Assembly (NCBI GenBank): GCA_910575435.1
Contig: CAJTGI010000002.1
Location: forward strand, 1 to 64,000
Length of the DNA stretch: 64,000 nt
Source: Clostridiaceae bacterium
GTDB lineage: Bacteria > Bacillota > Clostridia > Lachnospirales > Lachnospiraceae
Direction: 5' to 3'
Below, piece by piece: positions 26,973 to 36,174 of this stretch. Within the stretch, counting starts at the first letter, position 1. Each line of letters starts with the position of its first letter. Under the pieces are notes generated by a model. That model was not told where the DNA came from and did no database searches. It worked only from the letters and a program-made list of their open reading frames with translations. Position numbers and translations under genes: made by a program.

Positions 26973-27170
26973 ATGAGAGAAAAGAAAAATCATTTATATG
27001 TGGATAGTGAGGAACGGAGTATTTTGTTACATAGCCTTGTGGAATTGAAGAATCAGCTCATACAGCAGGGCAGATATACAGATTGCGTTGACGAACTTAT
27101 TTTTAAGGTTATCCATGCACCTATTAAAAAATTAAGAGTAGAACTGGCAGGGGGAAGTGATGTACGATAA
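26973..27170 (+). CDS. small element protein, paralogue of the 51919-52116 product
   Basis: 65 residues, no signal or membrane segment. It shares a clear pattern with the small protein at 51919-52116: HLxxD..., an L...L..Q.IQ run, and VDELI.(K/R)V..AP.KK(L/V).V. The family is unknown to me but it recurs in elements of this type. An AAAAGG site precedes ATG 26973; a TTG at 26961 is possible. It overlaps the next gene by 11 bases. Confidence 0.7.
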   Translation: MREKKNHLYVDSEERSILLHSLVELKNQLIQQGRYTDCVDELIFKVIHAPIKKLRVELAGGSDVR

Positions 27171-27495
27171 GGATTTTAAAGAACTGGTGAAGATAGCAGT
27201 AGAGAAATTAAAAGACGAATCTGTATTGAAACTGTTACAGACTGATGCCAGTTATCAAAAAGATAGTAAGGACGAGGGATATGCGGAGGATGCTTTTAAC
27301 CAGCTTGATTTGACGGAGGAACAGAGGGAAGTTTGTCAACATCTTATAGATTGCAGGGAAAAGCAGGATTTTGAATACGGAACTCATGCGTATATTGCAG
27401 GGCTGATAGATGCGTTTCATATTATGGCGGTATTGTTTCCAGAGAAATGGGATACAGAGAGAATAAGGGAAGCCATATCATGTAAGAGCAGATAA
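27160..27495 (+). CDS. conserved-looking element protein of unknown function
   Basis: 111 residues, acidic, predicted soluble and mostly helical (repeated Glu/Lys heptads; DLTEEQREVCQHLIDCREKQD in the middle). It starts with ATG 27160 behind GGGGGAAG inside the previous gene. It ends 33 bases before a terminator, so the two small genes form a unit separate from parA. I do not recognise a domain. A DUF6809-like assignment is possible but unverified. Confidence 0.6.
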   Translation: MYDKDFKELVKIAVEKLKDESVLKLLQTDASYQKDSKDEGYAEDAFNQLDLTEEQREVCQHLIDCREKQDFEYGTHAYIAGLIDAFHIMAVLFPEKWDTERIREAISCKSR

Positions 27496-27527
27496 GGCAG
27501 AGAATAAAACAGAATAGATTTTTACAT

Positions 27528-27571
27528 AGCCGATTGGTGTAGTTTTACGAAACAGCCAGTCGGCTTTTTTT
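27528..27571 (+). terminator. terminator, near-copy of the one at 46793
   Basis: AGCCGATTGG (27528-27537) pairs with CCAGTCGGCT (27556-27565), then seven T. The text TACATAGCCGA...GG...TTTACGAAA...TCGGCTT is shared with the terminator at 46793-46836. Confidence 0.8.
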
Positions 27572-27641
27572 ATTGCCATAAATCCTTTACATAGCCACCT
27601 TGACAAAGTGGCTAAATCTATGCGAAAGGAGGACGCACCCT

Positions 27642-28469
27642 ATGTCAAATTGCAAAGTAATCGCTTTAACCAACCAGAAAGGCGGCGTTGGAAAGACCAC
27701 TACGGCGGTCAATCTGGGCGTGGCTCTGGCACAGCAGGGTAAGAAAGTCCTGCTCATTGATGCCGACGCACAGGCAAATTTAACCATGTCGCTCGGTTAC
27801 AGCAGACCAGACGACTTGCCCGACACGCTCTCCACCATCATGCAGGACATCATTGATGATAAACCCGCCGATGTTTCCAGAAGCATCCTGCACCATGACG
27901 AGGGCGTTGACCTGCTCCCATCTAACATTGAGCTGTCGGGGCTGGAAGTAAGGCTGATTAACGCCATAAGCCGTGAAAGCGTACTGAAAACCTGCATCAA
28001 CGAGGTAAAAAAGAGTTATGATACTGTCCTCATTGATTGTATGCCGAGCTTGGGTATGCTGACAATCAATGCGCTTGCGGCTGCTGACAGCGTGGTTATC
28101 CCGACACAGCCCCATTATCTTTCCGCCAAAGGCTTAGAGCTGTTGCTTCGCTCCGTGTCGAAAGTGAAACGGCAGATCAACCCGCACCTGCGGATTGACG
28201 GCATCCTTATGACGATGGTAATGCCACGCACGAACATCTCTAAGGAAATCACGGCAACGGTGAAAAGTGCCTACGGGCAGAGAATTAAAGTTTTTGATGC
28301 CCAGATACCCCACTCTATCCGTGCGGTTGAAGCCACCGCAGAGGGAAAAAGCATTTTTGCCTACGACAAGGGCGGCAAGGTAGCCGCAGCCTATGAACAG
28401 TTTGCAAAGGAGGTGGCAGAGATTGGCGAGAAACAGAGAAAGCAAAATCGAGCTGACCGCATACGATGA
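27642..28469 (+). CDS. parA: ParA/Soj-type partition ATPase
   Basis: 275 residues. The deviant Walker A motif reads KGGVGKTT (13-20); LLIDADAQ and the VLIDCMPSLG Walker B follow. ParA-type ATPases position DNA using ParB; in an ICE they help retain the excised circular form. ATG 27642 has AAAGGAGG before it; the in-frame ATG at 27600 does not. It overlaps parB, whose TTG start lies 47 bases before the parA stop. Confidence 0.95.
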   Translation: MSNCKVIALTNQKGGVGKTTTAVNLGVALAQQGKKVLLIDADAQANLTMSLGYSRPDDLPDTLSTIMQDIIDDKPADVSRSILHHDEGVDLLPSNIELSGLEVRLINAISRESVLKTCINEVKKSYDTVLIDCMPSLGMLTINALAAADSVVIPTQPHYLSAKGLELLLRSVSKVKRQINPHLRIDGILMTMVMPRTNISKEITATVKSAYGQRIKVFDAQIPHSIRAVEATAEGKSIFAYDKGGKVAAAYEQFAKEVAEIGEKQRKQNRADRIR

Positions 28470-29370
28470 CCTCTTTGAAACAGACGAGAGCCGAGCAGAA
28501 GCGAATCTAAGCAAGATAAGGGAGATACCCATTTCCGAAATTGATGAGTTCCCAGACCACCCATTCAAGGTTTTGATGAATGAGGATATGGAACAGCTTG
28601 TTGAAAGTGTCAGTCGGAGCGGCGTAATGACCCCTGCCACAGTTCGGCAGAAAGAGGACGGACGGTACGAGCTTATCAGCGGTCACAGGCGGAAAAAGGC
28701 TTGCGAGCTTGCAGGGCTTGAAACTCTGAAATGTGAGGTTAAGGAGCTGACCCATGATGAAGCGATTATTGTCATGGTTGAGAGTAATCTCCAAAGGACT
28801 ACTATCTTGCCGAGTGAGAAAGCCTTTGCATATAAGATGCGGCTTGAAGCGATGAAAAGACAGGCAGGCAGACCCACAAAAGATAATTATTCCCCAGTGG
28901 GTAATAATTTTGGATTTGCTACTTCAAGTGATGAACTTGCCGAGAAAGTCGGGGAAAGTAAAAATCAGATTTTTCGCTATATCCGTCTGACCGAGCTTGT
29001 ACCCGAAATCCTGCAAATGGTTGATGAACGCCAGATTGCTTTCCGCCCTGCGGTGGAAATCTCCTATCTGTCCGAGGAACAGCAATACACGCTTTTAGAA
29101 GCGATGGGCTACAACGATGCCACGCCCTCTCTTGCACAGGCTATCAAGATGAAAAAGTTCATGCAGGAGGGGAAGCTCACGGATGAGGTTATCCAGAGCA
29201 TCATGCAGGAGGAAAAGCCGAACCAGAAAGAGAAGCCCGCCTTTAAGGACGAGCGGATAACCAAGCTCATACCGAAATCCATCCCCAGAGGGCAGGAAAC
29301 GGATTTTGTCATAAAGGCGTTGGAGTTCTACAACCGCCACTTACAGCGGAGCAAGGCTCACGAGAGGTAA
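28423..29370 (+). CDS. parB: ParB-type partition/DNA-binding protein
   Basis: 315 residues. The N-terminal ParB nuclease-like domain has IPISEIDEFPDHPFKV, the GHRRKKACELAG box, and EANLQR-like VESNLQRTTI. A helix-turn-helix (SSDELAEKVGESKNQIFRYIRL, about 165-186) follows. The frame starts at a TTG (28423) nine bases after AAGGAGG; the ATG at 28393 lies further inside parA without a site. Likely works with ParA to bind centromere-like sites, which I could not identify. Confidence 0.92.
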   Translation: MARNRESKIELTAYDDLFETDESRAEANLSKIREIPISEIDEFPDHPFKVLMNEDMEQLVESVSRSGVMTPATVRQKEDGRYELISGHRRKKACELAGLETLKCEVKELTHDEAIIVMVESNLQRTTILPSEKAFAYKMRLEAMKRQAGRPTKDNYSPVGNNFGFATSSDELAEKVGESKNQIFRYIRLTELVPEILQMVDERQIAFRPAVEISYLSEEQQYTLLEAMGYNDATPSLAQAIKMKKFMQEGKLTDEVIQSIMQEEKPNQKEKPAFKDERITKLIPKSIPRGQETDFVIKALEFYNRHLQRSKAHER

Positions 29371-29404
29371 GGCAGGAAACATGGGAATTTTTGAAGTGGA
29401 CACC

Positions 29405-29457
29405 GAGGGGGAAGTCTGCCCTTTGGGAAACAGAAAAAATTTTTTGACTTCCCCCTC
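29405..29457. repeat. 12-bp perfect inverted repeat ahead of the adhesin gene
   Basis: GAGGGGGAAGTC (29405-29416) and GACTTCCCCCTC (29446-29457) enclose 29 bases that include a run of T. It lies in the 220-base gap between parB and the adhesin. It could be a parB terminator, a partition site, or a regulator of the adhesin. Confidence 0.7.
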
Positions 29458-29591
29458 TCCGCACCTCTCCCCCTAGATACTGCCAGTAACTATCCGAGAA
29501 AAGAACTATTAAAGGCTGTCCAGAGGGGCAGCTTTTTCTGTCAGAAAATCAATGAGCAACTATCAACAAGAGAACGAACAGGAGGTAATGA

Positions 29592-32500
29592 ATGAAGATT
29601 CGTAAATTATTTCAAAGGGCTGCGGCGTTTGCTTTGGCTGCGGTTACGGCACTGTCCGCAGTCCCTGCAACGACAGCGTTTGCGGCGGGCGACATCGGCA
29701 CGATTAGCTTTACTCACACCTACGACGGCGCAGGGAACGCAATCAGATATAATTCCAGTGCGAACATCGGCGGTCATACCGCAGGAGGTACGGGCGAATA
29801 TAAGTACCGTATGTATGTGGACGGGGAAACGGCGTTCTGCCTTCAGCCGGGCGTACCCTTAAAAACAGGGAATACACTGGCAAAGGCGTCTTCCAACACA
29901 TGGAACGCCCTCTCCGCAGACCAGAAAAAGGCGGTGGGGCTTGCCCTGCTCTACGGCTATCAGGGGAACAGCGGGAACCTGTCTGGAAGTGACGACGAGA
30001 AATGGCTTGCCACCCAGACCCTTGTGTGGGAGTTCGTCACGGGATGCCGCAACTCTGCAAGCCCGTACAGCCAGACAAGCGCAACCGTTTACAGCCTGCA
30101 CTTTGGCTCGAACTATGCAAACAGCGGGGCGAGGGCGGCTTACGACCAGATTGTGTCATTCATGACAAGGCACAGCACGATTCCGAGTTTTATGTCGGCG
30201 GGCAAAAAGGACATTACAAAGGAGCTTGCCTATAAGGACGGCAAATACAGCCTTACGCTGACCGACAGCAACGGCGTGTTGTCCGAATATTCCTTTACCA
30301 GCTCCGACAGCAATGTAAAGGTGTCCAAGTCTGGGAACAAGCTCACCATCACGTCAAAAAAGGCGATTGATGGCAAGGCGAGGATTACAGCAACGAGAAA
30401 TAACACGCCGACGGTCAGCAGCGGGGCGAAGATGATTGCCTACGGCGACCCGAACCTGCAGGATGTCATTACGGGCGTGGAGAACGTGGACACCATGACG
30501 GCATATATCAACGTGGAAACGCCGACAGGGACGGTCGCATTAAAAAAGACTTCCGAGGACGGCGTTGTTGCGGGGATTTCCTTTACCATCAAGGGCGACG
30601 GCTTCAACAAGACCGTAAAGACAGATAAAGACGGAAATATCACGGTGGAGGGCTTATTCCCTGGCACTTACACCGTCACGGAACAGTCCATCGACCGCTA
30701 CGAGCCGCAGAAAACACAGACCGTGACGATTATCGGCGGGAAAACCTCTACGGTCACGTTCAGCAATACCTTGAAGCGTGGAAGCCTTGAGGTTGTGAAA
30801 ACATCCGAGGACAATCTTGTGGATGGCGTGAAGTTCCACCTTTACGGCACTTCTTTAAGCGGATTGGCGGTTGATGAATACGCCGTGACCGATAAGAATG
30901 GATTGGCGAAGTTTGAGAACGTCCTTATCAGCGGCAGCACGCCGTACACCCTTGAGGAAGTGGACACGGCTATCCGTTACGTTGTCCCTGCATCCCAGAC
31001 CGCCCCGATTGAGTGGAAAAAGGTCACGAAACGCAGCTTTACCAACATCTTAAAGAAATTCAACGTCACGGTATTAAAGACCGACGTGGAAACGGGGAAG
31101 AAGCCGCAGGGCGACGCCACACTTGCAGGTGCGGTTTACGGCATCTATAAGGGCGAGGAATTAGTTGACACTTACACCACCGATGAAAACGGGCAGTTCA
31201 CAACGAAATATTATATCTGCGGAAATGATTGGAGCGTCCGTGAGATTGCCCCGTCCGAGGGCTATCTGTTAGATACTACAACCCACCATGTAGGCGCAGA
31301 GCCAGAGCTTTACACCGTGGAATATAATTCTGCCAAGAATGATGTAAACGAGCAGGTAATCAAGGGCAATATCGCCATCATCAAGCACACCGACAACGGC
31401 GAAACCCAGATTGAAACGCCAGAGGAGGGGGCTGTTTTTGAGGTATATTTGAAATCCGCAGGCAGCTTCGATGCGGCGGAGGAAACCGAGCGTGACACAT
31501 TGATATGTGACGAGAACGGCTTTGCCCAGACAAAGGATATGCCGTATGGCATCTATACCGTACACCAGACCTCTGGATGGGACGGTCGGGAGCTGATGAA
31601 AGACTTTGACGTGTTCATCTGCAAGGACAGCCAGACCTACCGCTACCTTATCAATAACGCCAATTTTGAAAGCTATATCAAGATTGTGAAAAAGGATATA
31701 GAAACGGGCAAGGTCATCCCCTATGCAGGTGCAGGATTCCAGATTTACGACCCAGAGGGAAACCTTGTAACAATGAAATTCACTTATCCAGAAGTGACGG
31801 AGATTGACACGTTCTACACCACGGCGGACGGCGGGCTTATCACGCCGCAGACCTTAGAGTACGGCAAGGGTTATTCCCTCGTTGAAGTGCAAGCCCCATA
31901 CGGTTATGTCCTCGACTCCGAGCCAGTCTATTTTGACGTGGAGCAGGAAAACTCCGAGATTGAGGGCGGCGTCACCATTGTAAAGGTGGAACGCTCCAAC
32001 ATGGCGCAGAAAGGGAAAATCACGGTAGGAAAATCTGGCGAGGTATTCAGCAGGGTATCGGGAAACAAGGGGCTGTACCAGCCGATTTTTGCAGTAGACA
32101 GCCTTGAGGGAGCGGTCTATGAGATTAGCGCAGCCGAGGACATCATCACAACCGATGGCACAGTTAGAGCCGAGAAAGGCGAAGTCGTGGACACGCTTAC
32201 CACAGGGGAAGATGGCACAGCGGAATCCAAAGAGCTTTATCTCGGAAAGTATGAGGTAAAGGAAGTGACCGCCCCATATGGAATGGTGCTGAATGATGAA
32301 ATCCATGCCGTGGAGCTTGTGTATGCAGGGCAGGAAATCGAAGTGACGGAAACAGGCACAAAGTTTTACAACGAGCGTCAGCGTGTGGAAATTGACGTAA
32401 TCAAGAGCCTTGAGGTTGACGAAGCATACGGCGTAGGCAGCAACGGTGAAATCAAAGACGTTACGTTCGGTCTGTATGCAGCCGAGGAGCTGACCGCCGC

Positions 32501-33740
32501 AGACGGCACAACAATCCCTGCCGATGGATTGATTGAGGTAATTTTCCTTGACGAGAACGGTCACGGAAAAGCAATCAGCGACTTGCCGATGGGCAGCTAT
32601 TATGTGCAGGAAATCAGCACAAACGCCGCTTACCTTGTCAGCGATGAGAAGTACCCTGTTGATTTTGAATATGCAGGGCAGGAAACCGCCGTTGTGAACA
32701 TTACGGCAAACGAGGGCGAAGCCATTGAAAATGAACTGATTTACGGTTCTGTCAGCGGCAAAAAGTCCAATGAGGACGGTGAGGATTTAGGCGGTGCTTT
32801 AATCGGCATCTTTAAGATGGGGACAACGGAATATACAAAGGAAAATGCGATTGCGACTGCCACATCCGAGGATGACGGCAGTTTTTCTTTTGCCGAAGTT
32901 CCGTTTGGCACATGGGTTATCCGTGAAATCGAAAGCCCGAAAGGATATGTACTCTCAGAGGAAGAAATCAGCGTAACTATCAGTGAGGTTGATGAAGTTG
33001 TGGAGATTGAGCTTGTAAATTATTTTATCAAAGGCAATCTCTCCCTGACGAAAGTAGACAAGGACTACCCAGACAACAAGCTCACAGGTGCGGTATTCGA
33101 GGTTTACTCTGATACAAACGAAGATGGAAAACTGGACAAGAAAGACGTGCTGCTCGGCGAGATGGGCGAGGTAGAGAAAGGCGTTTACCAGATGAACGAC
33201 CTGCGGTACGGCAAGTATCTTGTCCGTGAGAAAACCGCCCCGACAGGCTTCGTACTGGATGAGAACGTCTATCCCGTATCCATTGAGGAAAACGGCAAGA
33301 CCTACAACGTGGAGAATGAAGCGGGCAAGGGCTTCTTAAATGAAGCCCAGAAAGGCTCGCTGAAAATCGTCAAGACATCTTCTGACGGCAAGGTGGAGGG
33401 CTTCTCTTTCCGTGTGATTGGAAAAGATTATGACCAGACATTCAAGACGGACAAAAACGGTGAAATCGTCATTGACGGCTTGCGTATCGGCGAATACACC
33501 GTGTCCGAGGTCAGCGACAAGGCATCTTCTGGCTATATCCTGCCCGCCGACCAGAAAGTGACCATCAAGACGGATGAAACGGCAACCGTAACCATGCACA
33601 ACGAGCTGCGTGACACCCCGAAAACAGGCGACGACTTTAATCTCGGCTTGTGGGTAAGCCTTGCGGCGGCATTTACAGTCGGTGCGGGAATCTTCGGATT
33701 TGCAGGCTACCAGTGCGGAAGAAAGAAAAAGGAGGACTAA
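29592..33740 (+). CDS. LPXTG-like surface adhesin with thioester and SpaA/CnaB repeats
   Basis: 1382 residues. Signal peptide (1-31); thioester domain (about 35-215) whose Cys83 in AFCLQPG and Gln142 in ATQTLVWE form the predicted internal thioester; an Ig-like region (about 215-300). About ten SpaA/Cna_B-type domains follow, each ending in a Y.V.E...P.GY.L block that supplies the Glu for an isopeptide bond. The sorting signal is TPKTG (1342-1346), a hydrophobic helix and a KKKED tail. The thioester would attach covalently to a host or partner-cell surface, and sortase would anchor the protein to peptidoglycan. An element-encoded class B sortase lies at 58812. AGGAGG precedes the ATG. Confidence 0.92.
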   Translation: MKIRKLFQRAAAFALAAVTALSAVPATTAFAAGDIGTISFTHTYDGAGNAIRYNSSANIGGHTAGGTGEYKYRMYVDGETAFCLQPGVPLKTGNTLAKASSNTWNALSADQKKAVGLALLYGYQGNSGNLSGSDDEKWLATQTLVWEFVTGCRNSASPYSQTSATVYSLHFGSNYANSGARAAYDQIVSFMTRHSTIPSFMSAGKKDITKELAYKDGKYSLTLTDSNGVLSEYSFTSSDSNVKVSKSGNKLTITSKKAIDGKARITATRNNTPTVSSGAKMIAYGDPNLQDVITGVENVDTMTAYINVETPTGTVALKKTSEDGVVAGISFTIKGDGFNKTVKTDKDGNITVEGLFPGTYTVTEQSIDRYEPQKTQTVTIIGGKTSTVTFSNTLKRGSLEVVKTSEDNLVDGVKFHLYGTSLSGLAVDEYAVTDKNGLAKFENVLISGSTPYTLEEVDTAIRYVVPASQTAPIEWKKVTKRSFTNILKKFNVTVLKTDVETGKKPQGDATLAGAVYGIYKGEELVDTYTTDENGQFTTKYYICGNDWSVREIAPSEGYLLDTTTHHVGAEPELYTVEYNSAKNDVNEQVIKGNIAIIKHTDNGETQIETPEEGAVFEVYLKSAGSFDAAEETERDTLICDENGFAQTKDMPYGIYTVHQTSGWDGRELMKDFDVFICKDSQTYRYLINNANFESYIKIVKKDIETGKVIPYAGAGFQIYDPEGNLVTMKFTYPEVTEIDTFYTTADGGLITPQTLEYGKGYSLVEVQAPYGYVLDSEPVYFDVEQENSEIEGGVTIVKVERSNMAQKGKITVGKSGEVFSRVSGNKGLYQPIFAVDSLEGAVYEISAAEDIITTDGTVRAEKGEVVDTLTTGEDGTAESKELYLGKYEVKEVTAPYGMVLNDEIHAVELVYAGQEIEVTETGTKFYNERQRVEIDVIKSLEVDEAYGVGSNGEIKDVTFGLYAAEELTAADGTTIPADGLIEVIFLDENGHGKAISDLPMGSYYVQEISTNAAYLVSDEKYPVDFEYAGQETAVVNITANEGEAIENELIYGSVSGKKSNEDGEDLGGALIGIFKMGTTEYTKENAIATATSEDDGSFSFAEVPFGTWVIREIESPKGYVLSEEEISVTISEVDEVVEIELVNYFIKGNLSLTKVDKDYPDNKLTGAVFEVYSDTNEDGKLDKKDVLLGEMGEVEKGVYQMNDLRYGKYLVREKTAPTGFVLDENVYPVSIEENGKTYNVENEAGKGFLNEAQKGSLKIVKTSSDGKVEGFSFRVIGKDYDQTFKTDKNGEIVIDGLRIGEYTVSEVSDKASSGYILPADQKVTIKTDETATVTMHNELRDTPKTGDDFNLGLWVSLAAAFTVGAGIFGFAGYQCGRKKKED

Positions 33741-33745
33741 GCAGG

Positions 33746-33829
33746 ATGAGGGGAAAAACCATTATCGCCATTGTGCTTGTGGCGTTTATCGGCGGTGCGG
33801 CTGCGTGGCTGCATCTCCGCAGGAAATAG
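33746..33829 (+). CDS. 27-residue single-pass membrane peptide
   Basis: It starts six bases after the adhesin stop with AGGAGG inside the adhesin 3' end. One hydrophobic stretch (IIAIVLVAFIGGAAAWL) is followed by HLRRK, a typical small inside-positive membrane protein. Function unknown; co-expressed with the adhesin. Confidence 0.5.
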   Translation: MRGKTIIAIVLVAFIGGAAAWLHLRRK

Positions 33830-33903
33830 TTTGAGAAATATTTTACTGATGTGGATTGGGGCGGTTTTCAGCGACCGTCCTCTTTCCATGAATGGAGGTA
33901 ATT

Positions 33904-34209
33904 ATGGACAGTCTGAAAACCATTGAGGGCAAAGTCAGAATCGTCCTGCAAGAGAATGAGGACGCCAGAAATGACGACATGGTGCTGTACCTTGCCCTCT
34001 GCAACTTTTATCTGAAAGATGCGGGAGCTATGCCGCTTGCAGAAATAATGACAAGGCATAAGGAGCTTGGCTTGCCGAGCTTTGAGAGCGTGGGCAGGAC
34101 ACGCCGCAAATTGCAGGAGAAATGCCCCGAACTTTTAGGGAGCGTGCGGATGCAGAAAATCAGAGCCAAAGGGGAAAAGGCATACCGCAGATATGCCAAA
34201 GAATCTTGA
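33904..34209 (+). CDS. element protein of unknown function, phage-like helical
   Basis: 101 residues, mostly helical and charged. The ENEDARNDD motif near the N-terminus and SFESVGRTRRKLQEKCPEL near the C-terminus resemble small proteins found in phages and ICEs, possibly DNA-binding. GGAGG five bases before ATG 33904 sets the start. First of a run of small element genes that leads to the methylase-helicase. Confidence 0.65.
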   Translation: MDSLKTIEGKVRIVLQENEDARNDDMVLYLALCNFYLKDAGAMPLAEIMTRHKELGLPSFESVGRTRRKLQEKCPELLGSVRMQKIRAKGEKAYRRYAKES

Positions 34210-34244
34210 AGTGAATAAAAAATTTAAAGAGAGGAGGAACGCCT

Positions 34245-34520
34245 ATGGACGGTGGAACACGCTCCAATCAGGGCTATGAAATCATAGAGGGCTGCACTAT
34301 CGGGAACACGGAGCTTGTCATCGGGCATCACCCGAAAGCCCCGAACCCTTATGTATGCTGGTACTGCAAGGGCGGCGACAACTACTATTGGGGCTGCTAC
34401 TGCAACACCCTTGAAGCGGCGAGGGAAAAGCTGAACGAACGCTACCAGTCGGAGTGCCAGATGCCATACAACCAACAGCCCGATAAAAAGGCGAAGCAAC
34501 ACGATGACCGAGAGCGGTAA
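34245..34520 (+). CDS. small Cys/Trp-rich element protein
   Basis: 91 residues, with CWYCKGGDNYYWGCYC in the middle, which could bind a metal, and a polar tail. GAGGAGG precedes the ATG. Its 3' end overlaps the next small gene by 17 bases in another frame. Family recurs in this ICE type as far as I recall; function unknown. Confidence 0.65.
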   Translation: MDGGTRSNQGYEIIEGCTIGNTELVIGHHPKAPNPYVCWYCKGGDNYYWGCYCNTLEAAREKLNERYQSECQMPYNQQPDKKAKQHDDRER

Positions 34521-34680
34521 GGAAAAGAAATATGACTGCACGGACTGTCCTTACCCCCGATATAAGGACAGCCGTGTTATCTTCTGCGACGTCTGCATCC
34601 GAAAGGTTTTAGACTGGCAGAGGGAGAAAAAGCAGGGAAAGGAGAAGCAAGATGGAGAACGAAGAAAAACGGATGATTAG
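34504..34680 (+). CDS. 58-residue zinc-ribbon-like protein
   Basis: Reads CTDCP near residue 12 and CDVC near 29, two CxxC knuckles spaced as in a small zinc ribbon, followed by a basic tail. It starts inside the preceding gene and ends 29 bases into the following one, each in a different frame. Overlapping compact coding and the Cys pattern support it; a clear ribosome site is lacking (AGGCGAAG upstream). Confidence 0.5.
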   Translation: MTESGKEKKYDCTDCPYPRYKDSRVIFCDVCIRKVLDWQREKKQGKEKQDGERRKTDD

Positions 34681-35257
34681 CTCCTATGAGGTCACGCAGA
34701 GCATCCACATCGGAAAAAAGGAAGTCGTGTTCGGCATAGATGAGAAAGAGGAATACCCGTATCTTGTCTGCTGCTGCACTTACGATAACCCGCTGTCCGC
34801 AGAATGGGTGACGGATGCGGTCGGCTCTGACGATTATCTGGAAGCCATGCAGATGTTTACCGACAGGGTGCAGGAACAGATAGGGATTGTGCGGGCAGAG
34901 CAGGAACAGTTCAAGTTTGACATGACCCCGTTTACCATAGACGACTGCATCCCAGACGATAAGTGCGGCAGCATTGTGGACAAGGTCGTTGTCATCAATG
35001 CCGAGGTCAACCGCCATGAATATCGGCATTCTGCCTACCAGCTTGTACTGGCAGACGGCGGTCACGGCGCATTGGGCGGCAGGGGGCAGGCGGTGTTCGG
35101 CACTTCCCTTGCGGACGGAAAGCACGCCCGATGGGAACGGTGCGACGTGCTTGGGGAAATCAAGCCAGAGAAGATGCCCGTCTGGGCAAAGGAAGCTCTT
35201 GCAAAAATCCAATCGCAGGAAAAGGCGAAAAAATCAAAGAGCAGGGAGGAACGCTGA
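34652..35257 (+). CDS. conserved element protein of unknown function
   Basis: 201 residues, soluble, acidic then basic at the C-terminus. The C-terminal half with LADGGHGALGGRGQAVFGTSLADGK and PVWAKEAL is a block I recall from other clostridial ICE proteins, without a known role. AAAGGAGAAG precedes the ATG. The stop and the next start overlap (TGATG). Confidence 0.65.
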   Translation: MENEEKRMISSYEVTQSIHIGKKEVVFGIDEKEEYPYLVCCCTYDNPLSAEWVTDAVGSDDYLEAMQMFTDRVQEQIGIVRAEQEQFKFDMTPFTIDDCIPDDKCGSIVDKVVVINAEVNRHEYRHSAYQLVLADGGHGALGGRGQAVFGTSLADGKHARWERCDVLGEIKPEKMPVWAKEALAKIQSQEKAKKSKSREER

Positions 35258-35955
35258 TGGAGATACGGGCTTTGACGCAATCCGAACAGAAATACACCTA
35301 TGCCCAGAGTATGCAGCTTGAGGGACAGACGGGATGTATCGGTCATCTCCGAGGTGATTTTAACACTTCTGGATATGGCTTTCATACCACTTGGTTTGAT
35401 ACCAGAAAACAGTGGAAAACGGACGAGTTTAAGACAGGTCTGGACGATGTTATCAATACCCTGCGTGAAGATAAGGGGCTTCTGCACAGCCGCTATGACA
35501 TGGCGGCATTTGCGAGGGAAAATCCCGAAAGCGCATTTCAGGGCAGCTACTGTACCGAGTACGGCTTCCGTGCGGATACCGACAAGCACGCTTTCCTGCT
35601 CCGCTGCAACCCGACAAAGGGCGACTATAACTTTTACTGCTATTGCTATGTGAAAGAATGGCTCGATAGGCATATATCCAGAGCGGAACAGGGAATCCGC
35701 TTTATAGACCCCCATTACAAAGAGCTGTTCCGCATCCCAGACGGCGGGAAAATTATCATCACTTATGATTGGGGAGAAAAGGCGGAAAAGACCTGCCGTT
35801 TCATTGACGCATGCCATACCGAGGTGGACAGCAACCTCTACCACATCTGCGAGTTTGCCGAGCGCATGGAGAAAAACGGGGCAACGTATGAGCCGAAGCC
35901 GCAGGAGCCGCCGTCCGCACAGAAAGCCCCGAAGCACAAAGACCATGAACGATAG
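35257..35955 (+). CDS. element protein with a C-terminal domain shared with 36171-36395
   Basis: 232 residues, soluble. The last third (LFRIPDGGKIIITY...CRFIDACHTEVDS...FAERMEKNGATY) matches the whole 74-residue product of 36171-36395 (LFSVPDGGIIRMLY...CRYLDETHAEIDG...FAGRMERNKISY). GGGAGGAACG before ATG 35257 sets the start; earlier in-frame starts lie deep in the previous gene. Function unknown. The tail is Pro/Lys-rich. Confidence 0.65.
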   Translation: MEIRALTQSEQKYTYAQSMQLEGQTGCIGHLRGDFNTSGYGFHTTWFDTRKQWKTDEFKTGLDDVINTLREDKGLLHSRYDMAAFARENPESAFQGSYCTEYGFRADTDKHAFLLRCNPTKGDYNFYCYCYVKEWLDRHISRAEQGIRFIDPHYKELFRIPDGGKIIITYDWGEKAEKTCRFIDACHTEVDSNLYHICEFAERMEKNGATYEPKPQEPPSAQKAPKHKDHER

Positions 35956-35967
35956 GAGGAAAGGAAC

Positions 35968-36174
35968 ATGGCAGTCAACCAGAAAGCCGTTAAGGTTTTA
36001 AATAAGATATTTGAAGCAGGCTTTACCGAAGAAAAAGCCATTGCCGCCATGACGATGGACGACATTCTCTCCATGCAGGGCATCACGGTGGCGGACATCA
36101 CGCTCATCAACGAGCTGCAAAAGAGCATCAAGGGGAACAAGGTCATCTCTTTTCTGGGAGGTGGGACGGAGTGA
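35968..36174 (+). CDS. small helical element protein
   Basis: 68 residues, predicted helical (KAVKVLNKIFEAGFTEEKA...LINELQKSIK), consistent with a small DNA- or protein-binding helical bundle. AGGAGG precedes the ATG; overlaps the next gene start by 4 bases. Confidence 0.6.
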   Translation: MAVNQKAVKVLNKIFEAGFTEEKAIAAMTMDDILSMQGITVADITLINELQKSIKGNKVISFLGGGTE

